Assembly (NCBI RefSeq): GCF_003667525.1
Contig: NZ_RCUW01000012.1
Coordinates: 1 to 64,000 of the forward strand
From: Mycetocola_B reblochoni
GTDB lineage: Bacteria; Actinomycetota; Actinomycetes; Actinomycetales; Microbacteriaceae
Reading direction: 5' to 3'
Length of the DNA stretch: 64,000 nucleotides
Part shown: in pieces, positions 26,643-35,642 of the stretch
How positions within the stretch are numbered: position 1 is the first letter of the stretch
How the letters are laid out: the number at the start of each line of letters is the position of its first letter
Notes under the pieces: model-generated
Database searches by the model: none
Told to the model about the DNA's origin: nothing
Seen by the model: only the letters and a program-made list of their open reading frames with translations
Translations under genes and position numbers: made by a program

Positions 26643-27097
26643 GCCTGTGCTCCCTCGTTCTTCTGTGCGTATCCCGTCGAGCCGAAGCCGTCCGCACCCC
26701 TGGCACTGCCGGGTAGGGACTCGACCGGGACGAACCGGACCTCGGGGACGGGCATGACGATCATCTGAGCGATCCTGTCGCCCACGTTCACCGTATAGCT
26801 GTCCGTGCTGTCAGTGTTCAACAGCGTGACCTTGATCTCACCACGGTAGCCCGCATCGACCGTTCCCGGCGCGTTGAGGACCGTGATGCCGTGCCGTGCC
26901 GCCAGGCCGCTGCGCGGCACGATGAAGGCGGCGAAACCCGAGGGAAGCGCGATCGACACGCCCGTGCCCACCAACGCACGCTCGCCCGGCCCCAGGACGA
27001 CGGACTCCGCGGCGGTCAGATCGGCTCCGGCGTCGCCCGGGTGCGCGAAACGCGGAGCTTCGCTTGCGATAATGAGGACATCTACGCTTTCGGTCAC
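26639..27097 (-). CDS. dut: dUTP diphosphatase (dUTPase)
   Basis: A 152-residue trimeric dUTPase hydrolysing dUTP to dUMP and pyrophosphate. All five motifs are present in order: PGDAGADL, PRSGLA, the catalytic-Asp beta hairpin VDAGYRGEI, RIAQMIV and the C-terminal GFGSTG. The GTG start was chosen because TACCCT lies exactly 6 nt upstream on the minus strand, a leaderless promoter; an earlier reading would put the promoter inside the gene. First gene of an operon with DUF3710 and DUF3159. Confidence 0.95.
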   Translation of the reverse strand: MTESVDVLIIASEAPRFAHPGDAGADLTAAESVVLGPGERALVGTGVSIALPSGFAAFIVPRSGLAARHGITVLNAPGTVDAGYRGEIKVTLLNTDSTDSYTVNVGDRIAQMIVMPVPEVRFVPVESLPGSARGADGFGSTGYAQKNEGAQA

Positions 27098-27103
27098 GCA
27101 TCG

Positions 27104-27109
27104 AGGGTA
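27104..27109 (-). promoter_or_regulatory. -10 element of dut (leaderless)
   Basis: The minus strand reads TACCCT 6 nt before the dut GTG. The opposite strand carries the divergent DUF3093 gene start 15 bp away. Confidence 0.55.
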
Positions 27110-27123
27110 GTCCACATCGCTGA

Positions 27124-27585
27124 ATGAAAAGGCACATGACCAGCTACGCCGAACGCCTCTCCCCCTCGTTGCCCGTGTACATCGCGGTGGTGCTCGTCAT
27201 CCCGGCGTCGATCCTCATCTTCGCCCCGATCAACCTCGTTCTCGGCGTCGTGATCGGCATCGTCCTCTTCATCGCCTGCGTGGTGGCGCTCGTGCTCGGC
27301 TCGCCGATCGTCCGGGTCGGAGACGGGGAGCTGAGGGCCGGCGCCGCGCGGATCGCGGTCGCCCACGTGGGCGAGGTGGACGGCTTCAGGGGCGATGCGG
27401 CGATCGCCCAGACGCGGACGCGCCTCGACGCCCGCGCGTGGATCGTCCTGCGGGGCTGGGTGAAACCGGTTGTGCGCGTCGAGATCGTTGACCCGCACGA
27501 CCCGGTGCCGTACTGGCTGGTGTCGTCGCGGCATCCCGAACAGCTGCGCGACGCCATCCTCGCGGAGAAGTCGGCGCAGCGCTGA
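27124..27585 (+). CDS. DUF3093 family membrane protein
   Basis: About 150 residues. The conserved opening YAERLSPSLPVYIAVVL leads into two transmembrane helices (about residues 18-60), then a PH-like domain (IVRVGDGELRAGAARIAVAHVGEVD, then WVKPVVRVEIVDPHDPVPYWLVSSRHPEQL) with the DP-x-PYWLVSSR signature of the family. The family often neighbours dut in Actinobacteria, as here. Function unknown. A second ATG at 27136, after AAAAGG, may be the true start. Confidence 0.88.
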   Translation: MKRHMTSYAERLSPSLPVYIAVVLVIPASILIFAPINLVLGVVIGIVLFIACVVALVLGSPIVRVGDGELRAGAARIAVAHVGEVDGFRGDAAIAQTRTRLDARAWIVLRGWVKPVVRVEIVDPHDPVPYWLVSSRHPEQLRDAILAEKSAQR

Positions 27586-27705
27586 GACGTGACGGCGGGG
27601 CGCGGCCGCCCTCGTCCTGATCGTCGGCCGACGGCCAGCGCGGGGCGGGGACCACGCGTGCCGGAGTCGGGGGCACCAGGGGCGTCGTCCGCCCCGGCGA
27701 ACACA

Positions 27706-27743
27706 CCGCGGGCGGGACGATCATAGGATCGTCCCGCCCGCGG
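27706..27743. terminator. Bidirectional terminator between DUF3093 and DUF4193 genes
   Basis: Perfect 17-bp stem (27706-27722 with 27727-27743), loop ATAG, placed between two convergent genes. Confidence 0.85.
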
Positions 27744-27772
27744 TATCGGGTTGCCTCAGCGGCGCGCGGTCG

Positions 27773-28066
27773 CTATGCGGCGCACTCCACGCAGATCGGC
27801 CCGAGCTTGCTCTGGTGATCGATCTGGGAGCGGTGCTTCACGAGGAAGCAGCTCACGCAGGTGAACTCGTCAGCCTGCGGCGGGAGGACGACGACATCGA
27901 GCTCGACGTCGGAAAGGTCGGCACCGGGAAGCTCGAACCCCGAGGGGTTGTCCGCATCCTCGACATCGACATTCCCCGACAGCTTGTCGGGAACGCGCTC
28001 CTTGAGGGCCTCGATCGATTCGGAATCGTCCTCGGTCTTTCGCGGGGCGTCGTAATCCGTTGCCAT
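27773..28066 (-). CDS. DUF4193 family protein
   Basis: A 97-residue acidic protein (MATDYDAPRKTEDDSES opening, ELPGADLSDVEL centre) ending in a zinc-finger-like CVSCFLVKHRSQ and CVECAA pair, so two CxxC knuckles could bind one zinc. This matches DUF4193, a small family common in Actinobacteria and often next to sepH and dut, as here. Function unknown. Confidence 0.9.
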   Translation of the reverse strand: MATDYDAPRKTEDDSESIEALKERVPDKLSGNVDVEDADNPSGFELPGADLSDVELDVVVLPPQADEFTCVSCFLVKHRSQIDHQSKLGPICVECAA

Positions 28067-28292
28067 TCTTATCCACTTCTCATCGGGGGTGACACATTCG
28101 GCGGGCACAGTTTGCACTACGGGTTGCCGAATAGCAAACTCGCCGTGCCGAGGTGACCGACGGGGGTGACAACGGCCGTCGATGCCCCGGTATTCCGGTC
28201 GACGACACAGGCGGCGCGCCCCGGATGTCCCTGCGATTCGGCGCCCTCGTGGCACGATCGGAGACACGGATATCGACCCGGAGGGCGAAGTG

Positions 28293-29261
28293 ATGAACGA
28301 TGTGACTGTCACGGGGGTGGAGGACGGCTTCCTCGTCCTGGAGTCCCGGACCGGAGAGCGTTTCCGTCTCCCGATCGACGAGGTTCTGCACTCCCACGTG
28401 CGACGCGTTCGCAGCCGGACCGACCACGGGCCGCGCGTCAGCCCGAAGGAGATCCAGTCCCAGCTCAGGGCCGGGCTGAGCGCCGGCGACGTCGCCGAGC
28501 TCACCGGTGCGTCGCTCGAGACGATCGAGCGCTTCGAAGGCCCCGTGCTCGCCGAACTCGAGCACACCGTATCGTCGGCGCTCAGCGTTCCCGTCCTCGC
28601 CGAGGAACTGCCGGAGGACGCCGACGCGACGTTCGGCTCCGCGGTCCGGCACCGGATCGACAGCCTCGACGCCGTCGATGAGCACTGGGCCTCCTGGAAG
28701 GATCCCGAGGAGGGGTGGCGGATCAAGCTCACCTTCACGGCCGGGGGCGTCGACCATGACGCGCGCTGGGCCTTCGACGCGAAGCGACACGCGCTCACCC
28801 CCATCAACGATCAGGCGGCGCTGCTGTCGCGTCCCGGCGGTGGGCCGTCGACCATGATCCCGCGACTTCGGGCCGTCAGTACGGAGGCAGCCGAGACCGA
28901 GTCCTTCGCTCCCGAGGCCTTCGTGGAGGAGGAGCCGCCCGCTCCCCCGGTGCAGCCCCGGCTGCCCAAGGCGGCGCGTGCGGCGATGAACCGCGGGGAC
29001 GACGGCCACGAGTCGCCGCATGACCAGACGGCCGATCTGCTCGAGGCGTTGCGACGCCGACGGGGCGAGCGCGAGGCCGCCCCCCAGCCCGAGCAGGACA
29101 CGGCTCCCGCCGAGGGGCCGACCGAGCCCCCCGCTCCGCTTCCGTCCGCGCCGGCGGCGGACACCCCGTCCTCGTCACGGCCCCGCACCCCGAAGAAGGG
29201 GCGTGCGGCGCTGCCGTCCTGGGACGAGATCGTCTTCGGCGCGAAGCCCGACGAGGACTAA
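28293..29261 (+). CDS. sepH: Cell-division protein SepH (DUF3071)
   Basis: A 322-residue protein with the N-terminal DUF3071 domain: LPIDEVLHSHVRRVR, then LSPKEIQ-type RVSPKEIQSQLRAGLS with a helix-turn-helix-like VAELTGASLETIERFEGPVLAE, and WKDPEEGWRIKLTF. A long Pro/Ala/Glu-rich linker leads to a short conserved C-terminal SWDEIVFGAK. SepH binds FtsZ and promotes Z-ring formation in Actinobacteria. I place the ATG at 28293, since GGAGGGCGAAGTG directly precedes it; longer frames lack a ribosome site. It is divergent from DUF4193. Confidence 0.9.
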   Translation: MNDVTVTGVEDGFLVLESRTGERFRLPIDEVLHSHVRRVRSRTDHGPRVSPKEIQSQLRAGLSAGDVAELTGASLETIERFEGPVLAELEHTVSSALSVPVLAEELPEDADATFGSAVRHRIDSLDAVDEHWASWKDPEEGWRIKLTFTAGGVDHDARWAFDAKRHALTPINDQAALLSRPGGGPSTMIPRLRAVSTEAAETESFAPEAFVEEEPPAPPVQPRLPKAARAAMNRGDDGHESPHDQTADLLEALRRRRGEREAAPQPEQDTAPAEGPTEPPAPLPSAPAADTPSSSRPRTPKKGRAALPSWDEIVFGAKPDED

Positions 29262-29303
29262 CCGACGGCCCTCGGCGGCGCGGCCTCCGCGGCGAATCGA
29301 GGA

Positions 29304-30452
29304 CTAGTCGAACACTCCCCCGTCGGCGAACGCCCCGGCGGCGAGCAGGGGGATGCGCGTCTCCTCGTCCGTCATCGATCCATGCTGCCCGACCATCCGG
29401 CGCGCGGGATCCCCCGCGCCCAGCCGTCCGTCGTAGTAGGCCACGCGGGCCCTGGCCGCGACCAGGACGTCGCCGATGCGCGGCACGACCTCCTCGTCGA
29501 CGTCCCCGAAGAGTCCCATCATGATCGCGTCCTCGCGGCTCAGCACCCACGACCGTTCCCCCTCGGCGTCACGCCAGACCGCGGCCAGCGCCTCGCGGTC
29601 GTCACCGGTCATGTCCCCGTCGCCGTAGAGGTGCAGCATGCGCGGCTCACCGCCCACGGCGACGACCGGTGTCATCAGCGCCGGATCGTCGCCGAAGAGC
29701 AGCTGACGATGCGCCGGCACGTCGACCATGCCGTGGTCGGCCGTGACCAGCACGCCGGTGCGCTTGGGAAGCGAGCCGAGCAGCCGCCGGAAGGCCTGGT
29801 CGAGCTGCTCGAGCGCTGCCGTCCACTCGGGCGACTCCGATCCGAAACGGTGGCCGGCCTTGTCCAGCTCGGGGACGTACAGGTAGCTGAGCGTCCGGGG
29901 TGCGCGTCGCGTCGCGGCGACGGCGGCGTCCACACGGTCGGAGAGGCTGTCCGCCGCCCGATACTCCGCCCCGCTGAGCACGTGACGGGTGAAGCCGCTC
30001 CGTGCGAACGACGCGGGTCCGATTGCCACCGGGGCGACGTCCGCGGCGACGGCCCGCTGGAACACAGTGGTCTCGCGCTGCCAGCCGTCGGAGTCCACGA
30101 GCTCGTCCCAGCCGGAGATCTGGTTGACGACCCTGCCGGAGGCCAGGTCCCTGGCGGCGTAGCCCACGATGCCGTGCCGGCCCGGCAGGGTCCCCGTGGC
30201 CAGACTGGTGAGCGCCGCCGCGGTGGTCGACGGGAACACGGAGGCGATCGTGGTGGACCGCAGCGCCGTCAGCGTCCGGGCGTGCCCCCGACGGGACGAG
30301 AGGTTCTGTGCCCCCAGCCCGTCGACGAGGACGACGATGATGTGGTCGACGCCGGCCGGACCGTGCGCGGTCGTCAGCAGTTCGAGGCAATCGGGCAGAA
30401 CATCGGCAAGGTTCCGGGCAGCAGGACGCGCCGTCGGTAGCATGGAGGACAT
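29304..30452 (-). CDS. Alkaline phosphatase superfamily / nucleotide pyrophosphatase-like protein
   Basis: A 382-residue type I phosphodiesterase/pyrophosphatase-fold protein. Metal and nucleophile motifs are IVVLVDGLGAQN (first Asp), SVFPSTTAAALTSLATG (nucleophilic Thr), YVPELDKAGHRFG (Asp and His), VLVTADHGMVD (Asp-His) and a late GQHGSM His. There is no signal peptide, so it is probably cytosolic. The ATG at 30452 has GGGAG ten bases upstream. The open frame continues far upstream but only as antisense to parC. It is divergent from parC; substrate unknown. Confidence 0.85.
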   Translation of the reverse strand: MSSMLPTARPAARNLADVLPDCLELLTTAHGPAGVDHIIVVLVDGLGAQNLSSRRGHARTLTALRSTTIASVFPSTTAAALTSLATGTLPGRHGIVGYAARDLASGRVVNQISGWDELVDSDGWQRETTVFQRAVAADVAPVAIGPASFARSGFTRHVLSGAEYRAADSLSDRVDAAVAATRRAPRTLSYLYVPELDKAGHRFGSESPEWTAALEQLDQAFRRLLGSLPKRTGVLVTADHGMVDVPAHRQLLFGDDPALMTPVVAVGGEPRMLHLYGDGDMTGDDREALAAVWRDAEGERSWVLSREDAIMMGLFGDVDEEVVPRIGDVLVAARARVAYYDGRLGAGDPARRMVGQHGSMTDEETRIPLLAAGAFADGGVFD

Positions 30453-30521
30453 CTGCGCCAGTCTCCCACAGGGCGCGCCGCCGTCGCCCCTCGGGCGCTC
30501 ATCGCACAGCAGGAACGATTC

Positions 30522-32987
30522 ATGAGCAGCACACCCACGCCCCCGTCCACGCCGCCCACGGGCGAGCGCATCGAGGACATCGACGTCGCCTCGGAGATGG
30601 AGGGCTCGTTCCTCGAGTACGCCTACTCCGTCATCTACTCGCGCGCCCTGCCCGACGCGCGCGACGGCCTCAAACCGGTCCAGCGGCGCATCCTGTTCCA
30701 GATGACGGAGATGGGGCTGCGACCCGACCGCGGCCACGTGAAGTCCGCGCGGGTCGTCGGCGAGGTGATGGGCAAGCTGCACCCGCACGGCGACAGCGCC
30801 ATCTACGACGCCCTCGTGCGGTTGGCGCAGCCCTTCACGCTTCGGGTCCCCCTCGTCGACGGCCACGGCAACTTCGGTTCCCTCGACGACGGCCCCGCCG
30901 CCTCGCGGTACACCGAGGCCAGGCTCGACGCGGCCGCCCTCGCCCTGACGGCGGACCTGGACGAGGACGTCGTCGACTTCGTCCCCAACTACGACAACCA
31001 GTTCCAGCAGCCGGAGGTCCTCCCGGCCGCGTTCCCCAACCTGCTGGTGAACGGCGCGAGCGGGATCGCCGTCGGCATGGCCACCAACATGGCTCCGCAC
31101 AACCTCGTCGAGGTGGTCGGTGCCGCCAAGCACCTCCTGCTCAACCCCGACGCCAGCCTCGATGACCTGATGGCCTTCGTCCCCGGCCCCGACCTGCCCT
31201 CCGGCGGCACCATCGTCGGACGGGAGGGCATCAAGGACGCCTACCGGACCGGACGCGGAGCCTTCAAGACCAGGGCCAAGGTCAGCATCGAGCCGCTCAC
31301 GGCGCGCAAGACCGGCCTCGTCGTCACGGAACTGCCCTACCTGGTCGGCCCGGAGAAGGTGATCGAGAAGATCAAGGACGGCGTCCAGGCGAAGAAGCTC
31401 AGCGGGATCTCCGACGTCAACGACCTGACCGACCGTACCAACGGCCTGCGCCTGCAGATCGGAATCAAGACAGGCTTCAGCCCCGAGGCCGTGCTCGAGC
31501 AGCTCTACCGCTACACGCCGCTCGAGGACTCGTTCAGCATGAACAACGTCGCGCTGGTCGAGGGCGGCCCGCGCACGCTCGGCCTGAGGGAGATGCTCGA
31601 GGTCTACGTCGCGCACCGGTTGTCCGTCGTACGACGGAGGTCGCAGTTCCGTCTCGACCGGCGCCTCGAACGCCTGCACCTGGTCGAGGGACTGCTCATC
31701 GCCATCGTCGACATCGACGAGGTCATCCAGGTGATCCGGAGCAGCGACGACTCCGAGAGCGCACGCCGACGGCTGATGGAGGTCTTCGACCTGTCCGAGC
31801 GGCAGGCCGAGTACATCCTCGAGCTGCGCCTGCGTCGCCTCACCAAGTTCAGCCGCATGGAGCTCGAGGCCGAGCGCGACGAGCTGCAGGCGGAGATCAG
31901 CAGGCTGCGCGCGCTACTGGCCGACGCCGGCCTGATCAGGGGGCTCGTGGCGGACGAGCTCGACGACGTCGCGGAGCGTTTCGGCACGCCGAGGCGGACC
32001 CTGCTCACCGACGCACCGGCGAGTATCGCGTCGTCGTCGCGGCGGAAGGGTCCCGTGCTCGAGGTCGCCGACGTGCCCTGCCGGGTCTACCTGTCGGCGA
32101 CGGGACGTGCGGTGAGGGTCGACATTCCCGCCGAGGGCGAACAGGGTCTCGTCGTCCCGCGGCGGCGCGCAGCCCACGACGCCGTGCGCGCGGCGGTCGA
32201 CACGACCTCCCGCAGCGAGCTCGGCGCGCTCACGAGTGCCGGGCGCATCGTCCGCTTCACCCCCGTCGACCTGCCATCCGTGCCGCCGAGCTCGATCCAG
32301 CTCGGAGCCGGTGCGGTCCTCGCCGACTACATCGGCGGCTTTACCCAGGGGGAACGCGTGGTCGCCTTGCTGAGCGCGGCGGGCGACACCCCCGTCGCAC
32401 TCGGGACGGAGCAGGGAGTGGTCAAGCGGCTCGCGCCGGGAGACTGGCCCACCAAGCCCGACTTCGAGGCGGTCAGCCTCAAGCAGGGAGACCGTGTGGT
32501 CGGGGCTGCGCCGGCCGCGGACGAGGACGAGCTGGTCTTCATCACGAGCGACGCGCAGACCCTTCGATTCTCGGCGGCGTCGGTGCGCCCTCAGGGCCGG
32601 ACGGCGGGCGGCATGGCGGGCATCAAGCTGGCAGCCGGCGCCTCGGTGCTGTTCTTCGGAGTCGTGCGTGCCGCGGAGGCCGCGGACGCGGTCGTCGTGA
32701 CGGTGGCGGCCAGTTCGCAGATGCTACCGGGGACCGATCCCGGCAGCGCCAAGATCACTTCCTTCGAGGAGTTCCCCGCCAAGGGACGGGCCACCGCGGG
32801 GGTGCGCTCGCAGCGGTTGCTCAAGGGAGAGGACGGGCTCGTGCTCGCCTGGGCGGGTCCGGCGCCCGCGCACGCGCTCGGTGGCGACGGATCGGTCAGG
32901 GCACTGCCCGATCCGGGCGCGCGACGGGACGGCTCCGGCACGCTCCTCGCCGCACAGGTCTCCGTGCTGGGGGCGCCGATCCGCTGA
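30522..32987 (+). CDS. parC: DNA topoisomerase IV subunit A
   Basis: An 821-residue type IIA topoisomerase A subunit that cuts and rejoins DNA to decatenate daughter chromosomes. Seen: ALPDARDGLKPVQRRIL at the start of the winged helix, the quinolone-determining loop HPHGDSAIYDALVRLAQP, the catalytic Tyr in AASRYTEARL (about residue 128), a coiled-coil (LEAERDELQAEISRLR), and a degenerate C-terminal beta-pinwheel with GRTAGGMAGIKL. The GyrA-box typical of gyrase is not evident, and the partner parE lies next to it, convergent, which favours topoisomerase IV over gyrase. Confidence 0.93.
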   Translation: MSSTPTPPSTPPTGERIEDIDVASEMEGSFLEYAYSVIYSRALPDARDGLKPVQRRILFQMTEMGLRPDRGHVKSARVVGEVMGKLHPHGDSAIYDALVRLAQPFTLRVPLVDGHGNFGSLDDGPAASRYTEARLDAAALALTADLDEDVVDFVPNYDNQFQQPEVLPAAFPNLLVNGASGIAVGMATNMAPHNLVEVVGAAKHLLLNPDASLDDLMAFVPGPDLPSGGTIVGREGIKDAYRTGRGAFKTRAKVSIEPLTARKTGLVVTELPYLVGPEKVIEKIKDGVQAKKLSGISDVNDLTDRTNGLRLQIGIKTGFSPEAVLEQLYRYTPLEDSFSMNNVALVEGGPRTLGLREMLEVYVAHRLSVVRRRSQFRLDRRLERLHLVEGLLIAIVDIDEVIQVIRSSDDSESARRRLMEVFDLSERQAEYILELRLRRLTKFSRMELEAERDELQAEISRLRALLADAGLIRGLVADELDDVAERFGTPRRTLLTDAPASIASSSRRKGPVLEVADVPCRVYLSATGRAVRVDIPAEGEQGLVVPRRRAAHDAVRAAVDTTSRSELGALTSAGRIVRFTPVDLPSVPPSSIQLGAGAVLADYIGGFTQGERVVALLSAAGDTPVALGTEQGVVKRLAPGDWPTKPDFEAVSLKQGDRVVGAAPAADEDELVFITSDAQTLRFSAASVRPQGRTAGGMAGIKLAAGASVLFFGVVRAAEAADAVVVTVAASSQMLPGTDPGSAKITSFEEFPAKGRATAGVRSQRLLKGEDGLVLAWAGPAPAHALGGDGSVRALPDPGARRDGSGTLLAAQVSVLGAPIR

Positions 32988-33069
32988 TCCGGCCGGGCGG
33001 CTGACCGCCGCGCTGGCGCCCGCCGACCGTCATGAGACGGCGAGGGGCGACGGCGGGCCCGTGCCCGGC

Positions 33070-35145
33070 TCAGACGTCGATTCGCGCGCGGTTGAAGCGA
33101 TCCGAGCCGTCGACGATGAACTCCTTGCGGGGCGCCACGTCGTTGCCCATGAGCAGTTCGAAGACGCGTCCCGCGGCCTCCGCGTCCTCGATCCGGACGC
33201 GACGCAGCGTCCGGTGAGCCCGGTCCATCGTCGTCTCCGCAAGCTGGTCGGCGTCCATCTCGCCGAGGCCCTTGTACCGCTGGATCGGCTCCTGGTAGCG
33301 GCGCTTCGACTTCGTCAGCGCGGTGAGGACGTTCTGCAGCTCCGTCTCGGAGTAGGTGTAGAGGGTCTCGTTCGGCTTGGACCCGGGGTTGATCACGACG
33401 ACCCGGTGCAGGGGCGGGACGGCGGCGTAGACCCGCCCGTCCTCGATCATCGGACGCATGTACCGGAAGAAGAGCGTCAGCAGCAGCGTCCGGATGTGCG
33501 CACCGTCGACGTCGGCGTCGCTCATCAGGATGACCTTGCCGTAGCGCGCGGCCTCGAGCTCGAACGACCGCCCCGAGCCCGCCCCGACGACCTGGATGAT
33601 CGCCGCGCACTCGGCGTTGGAGAGCATGTCCGACACGGAGGACTTCTGCACGTTGAGGATCTTGCCTCTGATCGGCAGCAGGGCCTGGTAGGTGGAGTCC
33701 CTGGCCAGCTTCGCGGTGCCCAGGGCGGAGTCGCCCTCGACGATGAACAGCTCGCTCTGGGCGACGTCCGTCGAGCGGCAGTCGACGAGCTTCGCCGGAA
33801 GGCTGGAGCTCTCCAGCGCGTTCTTGCGGCGCTGCGTCTCCTTGTGGGTCCTCGCCGAGATGCGCGACTTCATCTCGGACACGACCTTCTCCAGCAACTG
33901 CGCTGTCTGTGCCTTGTCGTCGCGCTTGGTCGAGGCGAAGCGCTCCTTGAGGGCCGTCGAGACGACGTTCGCGACGATCGCCCTCACCGGCCCCGTGCCG
34001 AGGACCTCCTTCGTCTGCCCCTCGAACTGCGGCTCGGGGATGCGGACGGTCAGCACGGCGGTCAGGCCGGCGAGCACATCGTCCTTGTCGAGCTTGTCGG
34101 TTCCCGCCTTGAGCTTGCGCGCATTCTGCTCGACCTGCTGGCGGAGCGTGCGCAGCAGCGCCTGCTCGAAGCCGGCCTGGTGCGTGCCGCCCTTCGGCGT
34201 GGCGATGATGTTGACGAAGGAGCGGGTGACGGTCTCATAGCCCGTCCCCCAGCGCAGTGCCACGTCGACCTCGCAGCGACGCGTCAGCTCGGTGGGGACC
34301 ATCGCGCCCGCGTCGTTGAGGACGGGGACGGTCTCGGTGTACTCGCCGCTGCCCTGCAGCCGCCAGGTGTCGGTGACGGCGCTGTCGGCCGCGAGGAAGT
34401 CCACGAACTCGGAGATGCCGCCCTCATAGCTGAACGACGTCGTGACGGGCTCCTCGCCCCGGGCGTCCGCGATCGTGATGGCGAGTCCGGGCACGAGGAA
34501 AGCCGTTTGCCGTGCACGCGTGACGAGGTCGTCGGCGCTGAAGCTCGCGCTGGCGGCGAAGATCTGCGTGTCCGCCCAGTAGCGGGTGCGCGTCCCGGTG
34601 ACGCCGCGTTTCACCTTGCCGACGCGACGGAGGGCCCCCTGCGGGTCCGGGGTGAAGGGCGCGTCGGGTCCGATGCCCGCGCTGTCGTCGAAGACGCCGG
34701 GGGTGCCGCGATGGAACGACATCGCCCAGGTCACGCCCTGCCGGTCGACCTCGACGTCGAGTCGGGAGGAGAGCGCGTTCACGACGGAGGCGCCCACGCC
34801 GTGGAGGCCGCCAGACGCGGCGTAGGACCCGCCGCCGAACTTCCCTCCCGCGTGGAGCTTGGTGAAGACGACCTCGACGCCGCTGAGTCCCGTCTTCGGC
34901 TCGATGTCGACGGGGATGCCGCGGCCGTGGTCGCCGACCTCGACGCTCCCGTCCGCGTGCAGGGTCACGTCGATGCGGTCGCCGTGACCCGCGAGGGCCT
35001 CGTCGACGGAGTTGTCGATGATCTCCCAGAGGCAGTGCATGAGCCCGCGGGAGTCCGTGGTCCCGATGTACATGCCCGGCCGTTTGCGGACGGCGTCGAG
35101 CCCCTCGAGGACGGAGAGGTGCTGGGCGGAATAGTCAGAGCTCAC
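33070..35145 (-). CDS. parE: DNA topoisomerase IV subunit B
   Basis: A 691-residue ATPase subunit. The GHKL ATP site is visible as WEIIDNSVDEALAGHGD, DHGRGIPVD, the ATP-lid KFGGGSYAASGGLHGVGASVVNAL and QTKEVLGT in the transducer. The TOPRIM domain has ELFIVEGDSALGTAK and VILMSDADVDGAHIRTLLLTL with the metal-binding acidic residues, and the C-terminus has QRYKGLGEMDADQL. The GTG start follows TAGACT by 8 nt, indicating a nearly leaderless mRNA. It is convergent with parC. Confidence 0.93.
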   Translation of the reverse strand: MSSDYSAQHLSVLEGLDAVRKRPGMYIGTTDSRGLMHCLWEIIDNSVDEALAGHGDRIDVTLHADGSVEVGDHGRGIPVDIEPKTGLSGVEVVFTKLHAGGKFGGGSYAASGGLHGVGASVVNALSSRLDVEVDRQGVTWAMSFHRGTPGVFDDSAGIGPDAPFTPDPQGALRRVGKVKRGVTGTRTRYWADTQIFAASASFSADDLVTRARQTAFLVPGLAITIADARGEEPVTTSFSYEGGISEFVDFLAADSAVTDTWRLQGSGEYTETVPVLNDAGAMVPTELTRRCEVDVALRWGTGYETVTRSFVNIIATPKGGTHQAGFEQALLRTLRQQVEQNARKLKAGTDKLDKDDVLAGLTAVLTVRIPEPQFEGQTKEVLGTGPVRAIVANVVSTALKERFASTKRDDKAQTAQLLEKVVSEMKSRISARTHKETQRRKNALESSSLPAKLVDCRSTDVAQSELFIVEGDSALGTAKLARDSTYQALLPIRGKILNVQKSSVSDMLSNAECAAIIQVVGAGSGRSFELEAARYGKVILMSDADVDGAHIRTLLLTLFFRYMRPMIEDGRVYAAVPPLHRVVVINPGSKPNETLYTYSETELQNVLTALTKSKRRYQEPIQRYKGLGEMDADQLAETTMDRAHRTLRRVRIEDAEAAGRVFELLMGNDVAPRKEFIVDGSDRFNRARIDV

Positions 35146-35153
35146 GATCGACC

Positions 35154-35159
35154 AGTCTA
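35154..35159 (-). promoter_or_regulatory. -10 element of parE
   Basis: TAGACT on the minus strand, 8 nt before the GTG start codon. Confidence 0.5.
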
Positions 35160-35326
35160 TTCGGGCCCCGGCCGTCGACCGGCTCGACACCCCCGGACCG
35201 CGGCGACCGCCCGGGGTGCCTTCGCGCTGAGCGAAACGCGCCGACCCGGGGAAGGATTTCACGGCCCGGCGTGCTTACATGGGTGTACCCGGGACGATTC
35301 GGGACCACAGTTAGGAGGGCCGTCAC

Positions 35327-35554
35327 ATGTCACAGCTCGTGAGTGAATCCGGCACGCAGACCGCTTCGTACCAGCTGACCGCCGCCGACCGGTGCGACAG
35401 CTGCGGCGCACAGGCCTACATCCGCGTGGAGCTGCCCACGGGTGAGCTGCTGTTCTGCGCCCACCACGGCAAGAAGTACGAGGAGAAGCTCGCGACGGTC
35501 GCCACCTCGTGGCACGACGAGAGCGAGAAGCTGCACTCGGGCGTGAGCGCTTAG
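35327..35554 (+). CDS. DUF7455-type small zinc-binding protein
   Basis: A 75-residue protein with a zinc-ribbon-like core: RCDSCGAQAYIRVELP and LLFCAHHGKKYEEKL (CxxC plus CxHH). The start has an excellent ribosome site (TAGGAGGG, 7 nt spacing). Small proteins of this type sit beside parE or rpoD in many Actinobacteria. They have no assigned function. A strong terminator follows directly, so it is monocistronic. Confidence 0.85.
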   Translation: MSQLVSESGTQTASYQLTAADRCDSCGAQAYIRVELPTGELLFCAHHGKKYEEKLATVATSWHDESEKLHSGVSA

Positions 35555-35578
35555 CCGCGACCGACGCCGGAAGCGAGT

Positions 35579-35612
35579 CGAGGGGCAGGGACGTTTTCGT
35601 CCCTGCCCCTCG
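35579..35612 (+). terminator. Terminator after the DUF7455 gene
   Basis: Perfect 15-bp stem (35579-35593 with 35598-35612), loop TTTT, between convergent genes (DUF7455 and the GatD-like gene). Confidence 0.85.
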
Positions 35613-35642
35613 TCGTGCCGACGTGTCCGTCGGGTGACCGCG

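Noticed and set aside
30453..31679. Upstream extension of the phosphodiesterase-like ORF
   Set aside because: The extra 400 codons are antisense to parC, and a good start with a ribosome site exists at 30452.
30522..35145. Gyrase genes gyrA/gyrB
   Set aside because: The convergent arrangement, the lack of an evident GyrA box and the ParE length suit topoisomerase IV; gyrase is normally near dnaA/recF, which are absent here.
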